DNA from: Acidimicrobiaceae bacterium
GTDB lineage: Bacteria; Actinomycetota; Acidimicrobiia; Acidimicrobiales; RAAP-2
Direction: 5' to 3'
Length of the DNA stretch: 64,000 bases
NCBI GenBank assembly: GCA_003151235.1
Contig: PLWZ01000072.1
Coordinates: 1 to 64,000 of the forward strand
A program made the translations under genes and the position numbers. Below the pieces are notes generated by a model that made no database searches, had not been told where the DNA came from, and worked only from the letters and a program-made list of their open reading frames with translations. Below are positions 43,226 to 52,114 of this stretch, piece after piece (within the stretch, counting starts at the first letter, position 1; each line of letters starts with the position of its first letter).

Positions 43226-43686
43226 GCGGGCTGGACGGCCAGGCAGCTCGTCGGGCATTTGATCGGCGGGTTCCAGAGTGTCTCGGCCGTGGAAACCGGG
43301 ACGAGTTCCGAGCCCGATGACCCCGCAACAGCGGTGGGCGACGATCCGGCCGCCGCCTACGCCGAAAAGCCAGGGATGGTGCCCTCGGCGTCCTGACCGA
43401 GGAGAACCTGGCCAAGAATGTCCAAGGCCGGATGGGCCAGATCCCTCTCGACCAGCAAGTCGGCAGGTTCTCCACCCCCGACGTGCTGATCCACACCTGG
43501 GACCTGGCCAAGGCGGCCGGCATCGACGTAAACCTCGACGCCGACCTATTGCAAGAGACCTATGACGCCTTGGTCCCAATGGACGAGATGATCCGCATGG
43601 CGGGCGTGTTCGGCCCCAAGGTCGAGCCACCGGCGGGCGCCGACCTCCAGACGACCCTCATGTGCTTCACGGGACGCCAGCCCTAG
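43226..43686 (+). pseudogene. Decayed TIGR03086-type (maleylpyruvate-isomerase-like) gene
   Basis: Frame one reads WTARQLVGHLIGGFQSVSAV and GDDPAAAYAEK up to about 43,370, then stops; frame two continues as ARDGALGVLTEENLAK, GRFSTPDVLIHTWDLAKAAG, to a natural-looking end at 43686. Together they give the metal-binding N-terminal helix (HLIGG) and the VHTWDLA motif of the mycothiol-dependent-isomerase-like family. A start codon and the first residues are missing and there is at least one frameshift. Confidence 0.75.
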
Positions 43687-43860
43687 CGCGGACTCCGCCG
43701 GCACGCCGTTGCGCGGGCTGCCGGCTACTCCTGGCCGAGACCATTGTCACGACCGGCTCGGGAAAGTGTGTTCGGCTAGCGAATGGAGTGAGGCGACCGT
43801 CGCCTGTCGGTTGCCGGGGCAACAAACGGCGGTCAGAAGGCGGCAACGAGCGCATCCCCG

Positions 43861-45015
43861 TCAAACGGACACCCCGGCCAGGGCCAGCGCGATGCCGATC
43901 ACCGCACCCCCGAGCAATCCACTAACCACCCCACGTCGGAAAAGGAACATCCAGAAAAGAGCCCCCGCCAAGACCCCGATCTGCCACGTATTCTGAAAAG
44001 AACGGCCGAGCAGAACTGCGGACCCCGCGATGGCGCCGATCACGGCCGGACCTGCCCCGCTGAGGAACGACTCCACCGAGCGGTTCGCCCGGATCTGATC
44101 GAAGTGCGGGCCACCGACGATGACAAAGAAAAACGACGGGGCGAAAGCGATCAGTGCGGCGATCAGTCCACCGAAGATCCCTTTCGCCGCGTAGCCAACG
44201 ACGGCCACTGTTTGGACGACCGGACCCGGGGTGATCTGACCCAGCGTCACAGCGGTCAGGAACTGGGCACTGCTCATCCAGTGATATGTGGTCACTGCGT
44301 CGTGCTGCATGAGCGGGATGATGACGAACCCGCCGCCGTAGGACAGAGCACCCACCTTGAAGGCGACCCACGCCAGAGCTCCGAGGCCACCGAAACCGGC
44401 CACATGAAGCATGGCCGCCGGGACGACGGAGAGGGCCGGACCCCGGTTCGCCCGTCGACGTATCTCGACCTCGGTCAAACCGCAGGCGAGGAGCACGAGG
44501 ACGAGGTACGGCCCAATCAAGTTTGCGGCGACCGCACCAAGCACTCCATAGACCAGCCAACGAATGTGCTCCGATCGCCCCGTGCCGATGCGCCTCCAAC
44601 TCGTCGGGCTGAGCGTCCATGCGGCATGCAACGCAACGGCGGGCACGGCGGCGCCCCCCCCTGCAGCCGCGCCGAGCACCCAATCTGGCGGGTGCCGACC
44701 CAGAAACAGATCTGCCAGCAACAGGATCAACGCCAATCCCGGCGCGATGAAACAAACACCTCCGATGACTGCTCCGGCGATGCCCCTCAATCGCCAGGCG
44801 CAGAAGATCGCCATCTGAGTCGAGGCCGGACCCGGCAACAGATTGGTCGCTGCGATGGTGTCGTCGAATTCCTTGGCTTCCAGCCATCGTCGCTCCTCGA
44901 CGCACAGCCTTCGAAAGAGCGCTATGTGGGTCGGAGGTCCTCCGAACCCAATACAGCCGATCCGAAACCACTCACGAGCGACCGTGCCGAGAGAGACGCG
45001 AGAGGATGGTCTCAA
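43861..45015 (-). CDS. chrA: Chromate transporter (ChrA family)
   Basis: The 384-residue product is the two-domain (long-chain) form: about 10-12 membrane segments, N-half motif FGGPPTHIALF and NLLPGPASTQMAIF, C-half motif FKVGALSYGGGFVIIPLM and ITPGPVVQTVAVVGY. It exports chromate, or acts as a sulfate/chromate antiporter. The start appears to be TTG 45015; an internal start is possible. No chrB regulator is seen. Confidence 0.92.
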   Translation of the reverse strand: MRPSSRVSLGTVAREWFRIGCIGFGGPPTHIALFRRLCVEERRWLEAKEFDDTIAATNLLPGPASTQMAIFCAWRLRGIAGAVIGGVCFIAPGLALILLLADLFLGRHPPDWVLGAAAGGGAAVPAVALHAAWTLSPTSWRRIGTGRSEHIRWLVYGVLGAVAANLIGPYLVLVLLACGLTEVEIRRRANRGPALSVVPAAMLHVAGFGGLGALAWVAFKVGALSYGGGFVIIPLMQHDAVTTYHWMSSAQFLTAVTLGQITPGPVVQTVAVVGYAAKGIFGGLIAALIAFAPSFFFVIVGGPHFDQIRANRSVESFLSGAGPAVIGAIAGSAVLLGRSFQNTWQIGVLAGALFWMFLFRRGVVSGLLGGAVIGIALALAGVSV

Positions 45016-45057
45016 AGCCGGGCTCGGTCAGGTTGCCGGGCCGTAGCCGGCTCTAGG

Positions 45058-46500
45058 TCAGGCGGCTTTTGGCTCAGACGTGACCCCCTCGGCGCGACAC
45101 GGGTCGTGACACGGTTGTTGAAGTGCCGGTTGGATCGTCGAGACGATCTCAACCGATGAGCGGATTGTGAGCAGCGCGATCAGTCCTCCCACTGCAGCGA
45201 TCGCTGCACTGACCACCATGGCCTCGTGGTAGCCGGCCGAGACGCTCGTGTGGGTGAGTCCCCTGCCCATGTGCGTGATCTCGGGGAGGAGGGCCACGGT
45301 GATCAGCCCGGCCACGCGAGCCGCGGCGTTGTTGACCCCCGACGCCACCCCGACGTGGCGTTGGTCGACCGAGGCGAGCACCGTGCCCGTGAGGGGGCCG
45401 ACGGTTATGGCCAGGCCGATGCCGAAGACGAACACCCCCGGGAACACCCCATCGATATAGGTGTGCCCGGGGGCGGCCCGCACCAAGAGCAGCGTGCCCG
45501 CGGCCACGACCAGCGGCCCGACCGTCATCGGAATCCTCGGCCCGATTCGCTGGGTCAACTGGCCCATCCGTGGGGACAGCACGAGCATGAGGCCGGTGAT
45601 GGGCAGGAGAGACGAGCCGGCCGCGACCGCCGAGTAGCCGAGCACCAGCTCGAGGTTCAGCACGACCAGGAACATGAACCCGCCGAGGGCGCCGTACACG
45701 GCGACCGTGGTCAGGTTGGCTCCGGTGAACTGACGGCTCTTGAAGATGTCGAGCGGCAGCACCGCGTTCGGGACGCTGCTTTCGATCCAGATGAACGTGA
45801 CCAGAAGTACGACGGCCGCCCCTTCCAGCCACCAAAGCTTTTGGATCAGTCCGGCGGTCATGGCGGCCAGAGCCAAGGACGCGACGACGGCGCCCACGAT
45901 GTCGGGCCGGCCGGTGGCCTGCTCGTCCCGGGTCTCGGGAACGTGGCGAAGCGCCCACAGCGTCGCGAAAGCCAGCGGCACGTTGAGGAAGAAGATGGCC
46001 CGCCAGCTCACCGAGTCGGTCAGCCACCCACCGACGAGCGGCGCGATCGCTGTCGAGACCCCGGCCAGCCCGGACCAGGCGCCGATCGCACGCCGGCGGT
46101 CCTCGGCCTCGAACGTGGCCGAGAGGATGGCCAGGCTGCCGGGGACCAACAGCGCTCCCCCGGCCCCCTCGAGGGCCCGAGCTGCGATCAGCAGGCCGAG
46201 GTCGGGCGCGATGCCGCAGAGCACCGACGACGCCGTGAAGATCGAGAGCCCGAGCGCGAAGACACGTCGACGGCCGTAACGGTCGCCGAGGCTTCCTCCC
46301 AAGAGCAACAGCGCCGAGAGGACGACGAGATAGGCGTCGAGCACCCACTGGACGCCCGAGATCCCGGCGTGAAGATCTCGACCTATCGCGGGGATGGCGA
46401 TGTTGACCACGGTGCCGTCCAGGAAGACCATGCCCGAGCCGAGGACCGTGGCCAGCAGCACCCAACGCGCCTTTGCGGTGCCGTGGTGAACCTCAGGCAT
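45058..46500 (-). CDS. MFS drug exporter, DHA2 (14-TM) family
   Basis: The 480-residue product has 14 predicted membrane helices, motif A GGSLGDRYGRRRVF, motif C region GPLVGGWLTDSVSWRAIFFLNVP and FLDGTVVNIAIPAIG in helix 1, typical of EmrB/QacA exporters. It lies 51 bases downstream of the putative nuclease gene on the same strand; no dedicated regulator is adjacent. Confidence 0.9.
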   Translation of the reverse strand: MPEVHHGTAKARWVLLATVLGSGMVFLDGTVVNIAIPAIGRDLHAGISGVQWVLDAYLVVLSALLLLGGSLGDRYGRRRVFALGLSIFTASSVLCGIAPDLGLLIAARALEGAGGALLVPGSLAILSATFEAEDRRRAIGAWSGLAGVSTAIAPLVGGWLTDSVSWRAIFFLNVPLAFATLWALRHVPETRDEQATGRPDIVGAVVASLALAAMTAGLIQKLWWLEGAAVVLLVTFIWIESSVPNAVLPLDIFKSRQFTGANLTTVAVYGALGGFMFLVVLNLELVLGYSAVAAGSSLLPITGLMLVLSPRMGQLTQRIGPRIPMTVGPLVVAAGTLLLVRAAPGHTYIDGVFPGVFVFGIGLAITVGPLTGTVLASVDQRHVGVASGVNNAAARVAGLITVALLPEITHMGRGLTHTSVSAGYHEAMVVSAAIAAVGGLIALLTIRSSVEIVSTIQPALQQPCHDPCRAEGVTSEPKAA

Positions 46501-46551
46501 CGCGGCGTTCCGGGTCGACCGGCTGAATCTCCATCGCGCTCAGATCGGACG

Positions 46552-47544
46552 CTATAGGCCGTGGTATCCGGGCACGTCCTCGTGGCGGGAGTCCAGGTAG
46601 ACCTTTGCCTCCGGTGGCTGGGCGAACCGACCGTGACTCCAGCGGATCTCGACGTGGCCTCGCACGACACGCTCCTCGTGCGTTCGCCTGTCCTCGTAGA
46701 GGACCGACCAACCCACCCGGGGCTGACCGCCCTGTTGCGGTTCGACGTGAAGTTGACGGAAGCGGTACGCCTGCCGCCAGTCCCACGGCGTGTCGACGCG
46801 GAGCCGCATCGCACCCGATGGGTTGGAGCCGAGCACGAAGTATGGCGCCGATCCGATCCGAAGCAACCGCCACATCGCGTTCTCCGCGCTCCCGGACCGG
46901 ATCGCGGCCGCCCAGGCATCGGCGGTGGCCTGGGAGACGGTGCGGCACAGACGTTCGTACGCCTCCACGCCGCCGGCAGGCCAACCGGAGCGGAGCCGCA
47001 CCGCCGCGCCGCGCCGTTCGGCGGTGGTCATCTCGGTCGCGAGCTCCGGGAGCCCGGGATCGTCCTCGGCGCAGATCTCGTAAAGCTCCTGGTACTCGGC
47101 CGGGGCTACCCGCTCGTACCAATCCCGGGCGTCATCGACCGGGGCCTTGCTCAGCAACCCGTCGACGAGCCGCGCCGGGCTCGGGTTGTGCAGGATCCCT
47201 GACAGGTACTTGCAGCTCACCAGGTACACGTGGTCGATCCGGAGATCCGACGGGACGACCTCATCCCCCGGTGATCGACGACCACCCGTCCACTCGACGA
47301 TCCGGGGTGTCCGTCCGTTGAGGGCGTCGGCCGCCGCGAGGAACGCCCGGCCGTTCAAGAACCCCCCGACGAACTCGGCGCCGTACTGGTGGCCGGACCA
47401 GAGATCGGACAGTCGGTCCCAATCCCCAGAAGACAGGCTGACGAAGGCCGACGGTCGCCTCACCATCACGATGTCCAGATCGTCGTCGCCGAACATGCCG
47501 AGGCCAGTGGCCAGCTCGGTGACGAACGTGCGATCCGACGGCAT
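46552..47544 (-). CDS. Putative restriction endonuclease-like protein paired with methyltransferase
   Basis: A 330-residue protein I cannot assign with certainty. Residues about 78-105 read IVEWTGG, then DEVVPSDLRIDHVYLVSCKYLS; an acidic residue followed by a strand ending S-C-K resembles a PD-(D/E)xK nuclease core in which the middle acid is Ser. The C-terminal part contains many aromatic/basic residues. It begins one base after the stop of the DNA methyltransferase, so it is the likely nuclease partner of a restriction-modification system. Nuclease activity is inference. Confidence 0.5.
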   Translation of the reverse strand: MPSDRTFVTELATGLGMFGDDDLDIVMVRRPSAFVSLSSGDWDRLSDLWSGHQYGAEFVGGFLNGRAFLAAADALNGRTPRIVEWTGGRRSPGDEVVPSDLRIDHVYLVSCKYLSGILHNPSPARLVDGLLSKAPVDDARDWYERVAPAEYQELYEICAEDDPGLPELATEMTTAERRGAAVRLRSGWPAGGVEAYERLCRTVSQATADAWAAAIRSGSAENAMWRLLRIGSAPYFVLGSNPSGAMRLRVDTPWDWRQAYRFRQLHVEPQQGGQPRVGWSVLYEDRRTHEERVVRGHVEIRWSHGRFAQPPEAKVYLDSRHEDVPGYHGL

Positions 47545-47545
47545 G

Positions 47546-49000
47546 TCAGCGGGCGGGGCGCCCCCTGAGCGCGTAGTCCCGAAGCCGTTCGTGACCGCCG
47601 GCATCGAGCAGCTCGACGAGATCAAAGACGGGGCGGGCGGCTCCGGTCACTGCCTCGAGTGAGAGGTGGCCCGCGCTTCCCCGCTTCGGTCGATCGGTGG
47701 TGAGCAACACCAGGGCCAGATCGGGCCGGGCCTCGTGCAGGACCGTCGCCCGTCCGAGCGCCCGCCACAGGGTCTCGGCGCGCTTCAGGCCGGACCGGTT
47801 CGAGGTGAACGCCCCCGAGACGTCGAAGGCCCAGTCGCGGCCGGTTTGGTCGGCGGCCACGAAGTGGACCTCCAGCCCGAGGCCGGGGATCTTGACGTCA
47901 GGTCGAACGTCGACGAAGCCGCACGTGGTCAAGAGGATCCCGGCCAGCTCTTTCGCCTGGAGTCCCTGTCGCAGACCGCGCGAGAGCGGATCCTCTCCTT
48001 CGGCTGGCAATGCCTTTGCGGCTATCCGCACCCGCGCCGGGAACGCGGCCTCCTCGCGGCCGAGGCGGTCTCGTTCTTGTTTGATCCGCTCCTTGGCCTT
48101 GGCCACGTAGGCGGTGTCCGTGTCGAACCCGACGAAGTGCCGGTCGCCCCGGATGGCAGCAACCGCGGTCGAGCCTGAACCCATGAAGGGGTCGAGCACG
48201 ACGTCGCCCTCGTACGTGAAGAGGTCGATCAGGCGCCTCGGTAGCTCGACGGGGAACGGGGCCGGGTGGCCGACGCGAGTTGCGCTCTCGGGAGGGATCT
48301 CCCAGAGGTCCGTGGTCGCCTCCAGGAATTCGTCACGCGAGATGGTGGAGGTCGAGGGCAGCCCCACTTCGAGCCGCTTCTCCGGTCTGATGGCACGGTC
48401 GAACCGTCCCTTGCTCGCGATGACGATGCGTTCGGTGATGTCCCGTAACACCGGGTTGCTCGGACGCTGGAACGTGCCCCAGGCACAAGATCCGCCGGCG
48501 GCTCGCCCCTTCCACCACACGACCTCGCCACGCAACAACAGCCCGAGGCCCTGGAGGATCTCGACGACGTCACCGGCCAGCGATCGATAGGGACGCCGAC
48601 CAAGGTTGGCCACATTCACCGCGATGCGCCCACCGGGTTCGAGAACCCTCTTGCACTCGGAGAAGACGTCCTTCAGCAGCGCCAGATACTCGAAGTAGCT
48701 TCCCGGCACCCCGTTTTGTCCGAGGCTCTCCTCGTACTCCTTGCCTGCGAAGTACGGCGGCGACGTGACGACAAGGGCGATCGAGTTGGATTCGACCTTG
48801 CTCATGTCGCGGGCGTCGTGCGTGTAGATCACGTCAACCCGCTTGGGCCGCAGCACCGTGTCATCGCCGGAGACTTCGGGAGCGACGAATCGCCGGTAGA
48901 AACCCGTCGCGTCGTGGCTCTCGCGGCGCGAGGAACCAAATGACGCGGTGGCCGTGGGTCGGCGAGGCCGACCGGGACGGATCTCGGGAAGTGCCGTCAC
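47546..49000 (-). CDS. DNA methyltransferase (N4-cytosine/N6-adenine, beta class) with extra C-terminal domain
   Basis: The 484-residue product has motif IV TSPPYF (about 75; SPPY is usual for N4-cytosine enzymes) before motif I DPFMGSGSTAVAA (about 260), the beta-class order, and motif VVWWKGRAAGGS. Residues about 330-480 form an additional domain (GLEVHFVAADQTGRDWAFDVSGAF, then LWRALGRA) that looks like a nuclease-fold or target-recognition module. The GTG at 49000 overlaps the stop of the upstream RHH gene (GTGA). The longer upstream frame is a shadow. Confidence 0.9.
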   Translation of the reverse strand: MTALPEIRPGRPRRPTATASFGSSRRESHDATGFYRRFVAPEVSGDDTVLRPKRVDVIYTHDARDMSKVESNSIALVVTSPPYFAGKEYEESLGQNGVPGSYFEYLALLKDVFSECKRVLEPGGRIAVNVANLGRRPYRSLAGDVVEILQGLGLLLRGEVVWWKGRAAGGSCAWGTFQRPSNPVLRDITERIVIASKGRFDRAIRPEKRLEVGLPSTSTISRDEFLEATTDLWEIPPESATRVGHPAPFPVELPRRLIDLFTYEGDVVLDPFMGSGSTAVAAIRGDRHFVGFDTDTAYVAKAKERIKQERDRLGREEAAFPARVRIAAKALPAEGEDPLSRGLRQGLQAKELAGILLTTCGFVDVRPDVKIPGLGLEVHFVAADQTGRDWAFDVSGAFTSNRSGLKRAETLWRALGRATVLHEARPDLALVLLTTDRPKRGSAGHLSLEAVTGAARPVFDLVELLDAGGHERLRDYALRGRPAR

Positions 49001-49194
49001 GACGCCCTTTTGTGTCGCGTCCGGCGTCGGCTGCGAGCGGCCGTGTTCAGGTACTCCGACAGGGTGCGCACGACCAACTGGTTGACCGAGACCCCTTGGT
49101 CGTTCGCCGCCCTGCGGAGCTCGTCTCTCATTTCCGGTGTCAGCCGAAACGCCGTCGTGACCCGCGGCTCGTCGTAGATCCTGGGCCGAGCCAT
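48997..49194 (-). CDS. Ribbon-helix-helix protein (Arc/CopG/HicB-like)
   Basis: The 65-residue product has the RHH pattern: RVTTAFRLTPEMRDELRRAA strand-helix, then GVSVNQLVVRTLSEYLN second helix, and a very basic tail. It overlaps the methyltransferase gene by 4 bases. As the first gene of an RHH-methyltransferase-nuclease operon it may be a transcriptional controller of the restriction system. Confidence 0.8.
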   Translation of the reverse strand: MARPRIYDEPRVTTAFRLTPEMRDELRRAANDQGVSVNQLVVRTLSEYLNTAARSRRRTRHKRAS

Positions 49195-49269
49195 GCGCCG
49201 ACACTAACGATTGGCTGCGACAGCGTCCGGGATACCGCGCGCACAAATGGCCCGGCCGGCGCTGTTCAG

Positions 49270-49686
49270 CTACGAGGCCCGTTCGAGGGCGATCACCGGG
49301 ATCACTCGGGACGTCTTCCCCTGGTATTCGGCGAAGCCGGGATAGAGCTCGGCCTGCTGGGTGTAGATCCGGTCCCGCTCCTCGCCGGTTGCGACACGGG
49401 CGGTGGCTTTGAAGGTCTCCGCCCCCACCTCGACCGTGACGCCCGGATTGGCCACGAGATTGTGGTACCAGTCCGGGTTGGTCGGCTGCCCAGCCTTGGA
49501 CGCGAACACGTAGGTCGTGCCGCCGGCCACCAGATACATCATCGGATTCACACGGGTCTGGCCGCTCTTGGCCCCGGTGGTTGACAGGAGCAGCACGGGC
49601 GCTCCTTCAAACGGTCCGGCCACACGACCCTCGTTGGATCGGAACTCGTCGATGATCTTGGCGTTCCAATCGTTGACCTCAGCCAT
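49270..49686 (-). CDS. Deazaflavin(F420)-dependent nitroreductase-family protein
   Basis: The 138-residue product matches the DDN-like split-barrel family: PVLLLSTTGAKSGQTRVNPMMYLV, YVFASKAGQPTNPDWYHNLVANPGVTVEVG, and a final TSRVIPVIALER. Such actinobacterial proteins bind F420 and reduce quinones or other acceptors. I chose the ATG at 49686; it is divergent from the phosphotriesterase-like gene. Confidence 0.88.
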   Translation of the reverse strand: MAEVNDWNAKIIDEFRSNEGRVAGPFEGAPVLLLSTTGAKSGQTRVNPMMYLVAGGTTYVFASKAGQPTNPDWYHNLVANPGVTVEVGAETFKATARVATGEERDRIYTQQAELYPGFAEYQGKTSRVIPVIALERAS

Positions 49687-49786
49687 GGCTTCCCCTCGTC
49701 GTCGCCGGCCCGCGTTGGACGGGACAACGCAATTCAAGCGTGCTACGACAAGACCCGAAACACGGATCAGAAGGGGGAAGCGGCAG

Positions 49787-50752
49787 ATGGCTCATCTGGA
49801 GACCGTCCGGGGACCAATTGACACGGGCGAGCTGGGAACAACCCTCATGCATGAGCATGTCTTCGTGCTCACCGCCGACGTCCAAGCGAACGTTCCGGGC
49901 ATTTGGGACGAGGAGGAGCGGGTGGCGGATGCGATAGCCAAGCTCCAACTGATGGCCGATATAGGCATCAAGTCCATCGTCGACCCAACCGTCATCGGGC
50001 TCGGCCGGTACATCCCTCGTATCCAACGGATCAACGAGCACGTCGACATCAACATCGTGGTAGCGACCGGCATCTACACCTACGACTCGGTTCCCTTCTA
50101 TTTCCGCACCCGCTTTGCCCGGGAAGGCGGCGCGGATCCCATGGTCGACATGTTCGTCCGGGACATCACCGAGGGCATCGCCGACACCGGGGTCAAGGCT
50201 GGCCTCCTCAAATGCGCCGTCGACGAGCTGGGCCTGACACCGGGTGTCGAACGGATCCTCCGAGCGGTCGCGGCCACGCACCGGATGACCGGCACCCCCA
50301 TCACCGTCCATACCCATCCCGAGACAAAGCGCGGGTTCGAGGTGGCGCGGGTCCTGATCGAAGAGGGGGCGGACCCCCGTCGAGTGGTGCTGGGCCACAG
50401 CGGCGACTCACAGGATGCAGACCAGCTCCAGGAGCTCGCCGAGATGGGGTTCTTGCTCGGCATGGACCGCTTCGGCCTCGACTATGCGATCACGGCCGAG
50501 CAGCGGGCCCAGATGGTCATCGAGCTTTGCCGGCGCGGACTGTCGAAGAGCATGGTCCTCTCCCACGACACCTCGTGCCACATCGACTGGGTCGACGACG
50601 GGGTCCGGGACATGTTCATGCCCAACTGGCATTACGCCCACATTCACCAGCACGTGTTACCGGCCCTGCGCGAAGGAGGCGTTACCGAGGAACAGATCGA
50701 GGACATGCTGGTCGGCAACCCGCGACGGTACTTTGAGGCTGCCGACGCCTAG
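49787..50752 (+). CDS. Phosphotriesterase-family metallohydrolase (PTE/PLL-like)
   Basis: The 321-residue TIM-barrel enzyme shows all metal ligands: MHEHVF, the carboxylated Lys in AGLLKCAV, VHTHPE, GHSGDS and LSHDTS. Relatives hydrolyse lactones (quorum-sensing PLLs) or organophosphates, so a lactonase is the more likely natural role. ATG 49787 follows a strong GGGGGAAG ribosome site. No lactone-synthase gene is adjacent. Confidence 0.92.
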   Translation: MAHLETVRGPIDTGELGTTLMHEHVFVLTADVQANVPGIWDEEERVADAIAKLQLMADIGIKSIVDPTVIGLGRYIPRIQRINEHVDINIVVATGIYTYDSVPFYFRTRFAREGGADPMVDMFVRDITEGIADTGVKAGLLKCAVDELGLTPGVERILRAVAATHRMTGTPITVHTHPETKRGFEVARVLIEEGADPRRVVLGHSGDSQDADQLQELAEMGFLLGMDRFGLDYAITAEQRAQMVIELCRRGLSKSMVLSHDTSCHIDWVDDGVRDMFMPNWHYAHIHQHVLPALREGGVTEEQIEDMLVGNPRRYFEAADA

Positions 50753-51065
50753 GACCGCCACGTCGCCGCAGGCCCTGCCGTGTCGGGCACCGAACTGGTA
50801 ACCCCACCCCCGAGTAGTCCCCGACGACAGCCATCTCGGCGAATCGGGTCTCGTCGAGCAACGACGGAAGCGAGGTGGTCAGGTTGGCCGAGACACGCGG
50901 GGGCACCCGGGCAAAAGCCTTTGCGGCCATTCGAGCGAGCCTAGGACCGGGACACCCTGAGCGGGCTCCCGACTTGTGGCATCCGAGGGGTGCGTTTGAC
51001 TCGACTCGGTTCAGCTCACAGAGTCTCGATGGAGCGCCCCGGCGATGGAGAGAGGAACCCGACCG
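50753..51065. other. Intergenic region without a supported gene
   Basis: About 310 bases between two rightward genes. A leftward reading frame gives a short stretch beginning MAAKAFARVPPRVSANL that could be a gene remnant, but it has no recognisable family and runs into the antisense of the flanking gene. No strong hairpin seen. Confidence 0.3.
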
Positions 51066-52037
51066 ATGCCCGACCGAGTCGAGCCGCTGGTACTCGGGAG
51101 TTGGCCGACCCCACTCGAGCCGGCTCCCCGATTGAGCGTCAAAATTGGGTTGCTGCCGGCCGACCTCTGGATCAAACGCGACGACCTGACCGGCCTCGGC
51201 GGCGGAGGCAACAAGGTCCGCAAGCTCCAGTACACGTGTGCTGTCGCCCTGGCCAACGGCGCCACGACCCTCATCACGTGCGGGGCGGCCCAGAGCAACA
51301 ACGCCCGGCTGACAGCGGCGGCGGGTGCGCATTTGGGACTCGAAGTGATCCTTGTGCTGGCGGGCGGACACGACAGTCCGACCACCGGCAACCTGGCCCT
51401 CGACGAGTTGTTCGGCGCCACCATCGTGTGGGCCGGCGATGCCGACGACATCGATATGGACGCGCGCGCCAAGGAGATCGCCCGGGAACTCCGGCATCGG
51501 GGCGTCGTTGCCGAGGTGCTCCCCTACGGCGGTTCGAGCGTGGAAGGGGCGCGCGGGTACGCCGACTGTGCCCGGGAACTGCTCGCCCAGGCACCCGACC
51601 TGGAGCACCTGGTGGTCGCGGTCGGCTCGGGCGGCACGATGGCGGGACTGGTCCACGTCCTTGGGACAACAAAGGTGCTCGGAGTACACACCGGCGCGGT
51701 CGCAGATCCCCTGGGCCGGGTCCAGGTGCTGCTGGACGGACTCGCCGACCGTAAGGCACGGTCCGGAGAGCACACGCAGATCCGGCTCGATCTGGACCAG
51801 GTCGGTGACGGCTACTCCCACCTCACACCTCGGGTGCGAGAAGCACTGCGATTGGCCGCACGCACCGAGGGCATCGTCCTTGACCCCATCTACACGGGTC
51901 GCGCGTTGGCGGGACTGCAGGCAGCCGTGGCGGAGGGTGAAGTACGCCCGGGTCAACGGACCGTCCTGCTGCACTCCGGGGGCTTGCCCGGGCTGTTCGG
52001 GCATCCCGATTTCGGCTCGGTTGCCCGGAGCCCGTAA
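51066..52037 (+). CDS. PLP-dependent D-cysteine desulfhydrase/ACC-deaminase family enzyme
   Basis: The 323-residue fold-type II enzyme has the PLP-Lys in LGGGGNKVRKL, AAQSNNARLTAAAG, and VGSGGTMAGL (phosphate loop). Members split D-cysteine to pyruvate, sulfide and ammonia, or 1-aminocyclopropane-1-carboxylate; the sequence alone does not decide which. ATG 51066 has GAGAGAGGA upstream. It stands alone. Confidence 0.9.
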   Translation: MPDRVEPLVLGSWPTPLEPAPRLSVKIGLLPADLWIKRDDLTGLGGGGNKVRKLQYTCAVALANGATTLITCGAAQSNNARLTAAAGAHLGLEVILVLAGGHDSPTTGNLALDELFGATIVWAGDADDIDMDARAKEIARELRHRGVVAEVLPYGGSSVEGARGYADCARELLAQAPDLEHLVVAVGSGGTMAGLVHVLGTTKVLGVHTGAVADPLGRVQVLLDGLADRKARSGEHTQIRLDLDQVGDGYSHLTPRVREALRLAARTEGIVLDPIYTGRALAGLQAAVAEGEVRPGQRTVLLHSGGLPGLFGHPDFGSVARSP

Positions 52038-52114
52038 CGACGGCGGCGTTGCCGAGGCGCAGAGCCCAAGGGGATCCTCGAAGTCTCGAAGGGGCGGCCA
52101 GATACGATTTTCCG

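Noticed and set aside
50682-52004. Long leftward open frame over the PLP-enzyme gene
   Set aside because: Composition is that of an antisense shadow; the forward frame has complete PLP-enzyme motifs.
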